Source: Actinomucor elegans (Eukaryota > Mucoromycota > Mucoromycetes > Mucorales > Mucoraceae). From it: a stretch of 64,000 nt of DNA. Where the stretch lies: the NCBI GenBank assembly GCA_026027325.1, contig JAMSLZ010000013.1, positions 330,501 through 394,500 on the forward strand. Reading direction: 5' to 3'. The number at the start of each line of letters is the position of its first letter. Positions within the stretch are counted from its first letter, which is position 1. The position numbers and the translations under genes are program-made. Shown piece by piece: positions 63,601 through 64,000 of this stretch. The notes beneath the pieces were generated by a model that saw nothing but the letters and a program-made list of their open reading frames with translations, did no database searches and was not told where the DNA came from.

Positions 63601-64000
63601 TTCTTTACTCTTTGGTTTTCTACGCTGGATAGATTTTCAAGGTAACATATAAAGGCTCGTTTATTTCTGCTATACACTCATTATATTTGTAGAGTTCACG
63701 ATAAGAAGCTGGTTATTGTCACTTTGTGCTCGCTGTTGACATTACCTAATGATAAGGTCCCTTCTTCTTTACAAGCTGGATGGCCTCAAATCCTTGTTAG
63801 TATCTCTCATGTATTCAAAACTTTGCCAAAAGCCATAGAGAGTATGTTTGACTCTGCGTATCAAATAATGAATCTCACTGGTTTTTTTTTTAAAAAAAAT
63901 TAGATCGAGAAAGTATGGAAAAAACATTTGGAGGGGAATACGAAGAAGAGGAGGAAGAAGAGGAAGAGGAAGACGAGGAAGATGATGATGATGAAGAGTC
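60604..64000 (+). CDS. Importin-beta family receptor, importin-7/8 (Nmd5/Sxm1) type, partial
   Basis: Twelve exons up to the window edge: 60604-60693, 60758-60839, 60900-61032, 61085-61243, 61299-61972, 62028-62335, 62393-62552, 62603-63327, 63383-63472, 63529-63641, 63693-63841 and 63904-64000 (continues). The frame holds through every junction. The N-terminus has the importin-beta N-domain (HKQAELNIRN, GARQAAAIYFKNRV) and HEAT-like repeats follow (FPDNWPTFISELEAFL, GRYGNPALL, FPEFKSRFPYLRARAC, VRVQAALALQPMI). The last visible exon is a Glu/Asp-rich loop, typical of importin-7/8, which bind Ran and carry ribosomal proteins, histones or other cargo into the nucleus. Intron 7 begins GTTGGT, a weak donor. 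The C-terminal part is outside the window. Confidence 0.9.

Overview
The window looks like nuclear DNA of an early-diverging filamentous fungus, most likely a Mucoromycota/Mucorales species. This is an inference from several signs. The DNA is AT-rich, genes carry many short introns (about 46-65 nt, GT...AG, with CTAAC/CTAAT-like branch sites), proteins are fungal in type (Opi1, Sgf11, Cft1, Oca1, Bcs1), and there are chromodomain Ty3-type retrotransposons, APE-type LINEs and Tc1-like transposases. I cannot name the species.

Layout. 1-4.1 kb: an unresolved membrane-protein gene, an array of TTTTACGGCC-type motifs, tRNA-Trp and retroelement debris. 4.1-13.7 kb: a gene block with a SURP/SWAP splicing-factor-like gene, OPI1, a secreted Cys-containing protein, SGF11, then (after 3.4 kb without genes) a PRL-type phosphatase and the CK2 catalytic subunit. 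14.4-26.4 kb: a nested retrotransposon cluster around an intact Ty3/chromovirus element (17331-23338) with identical LTRs and a 5-bp target duplication. 26.4-27.6 kb: tRNA-Asn and RAD6. 27.6-33.9 kb: transposon relics. 34-35.7 kb: a cytochrome P450. 36-38.4 kb: a LINE fragment abutting tRNA-Lys, and LTR pieces. 39-64 kb: mostly housekeeping genes: OCA1-like phosphatase, CFT1, RPS28, MRI1, a MIX14/CHCHD5-like twin-CX9C protein, a small membrane protein, a Rap-GAP protein, an H2C2 zinc-binding protein related to retroelement integrases, BCS1-like AAA ATPase, and an importin-7/8-like receptor cut by the window end.

The genes are not an operon or one pathway. Themes are chromatin and RNA processing (SGF11, SWAP-like, CFT1), phosphorylation signalling (CK2, PRL, OCA1, Rap-GAP) and mitochondrial biogenesis (BCS1, MIX14). 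Exon models were built by hand: every junction was checked for phase, and each complete multi-exon model closes in frame, but none is confirmed by transcripts.

The most unusual content is in the repeats: (i) two insertions made only of a T-run plus GTATGA and flanked by 13-16 bp duplications, which look like retrotransposition events that copied little beyond the tail; (ii) a Ty3 element with a candidate self-priming site; (iii) a multi-layer insertion history that can be ordered from target duplications and empty-site paralogues within this same window.
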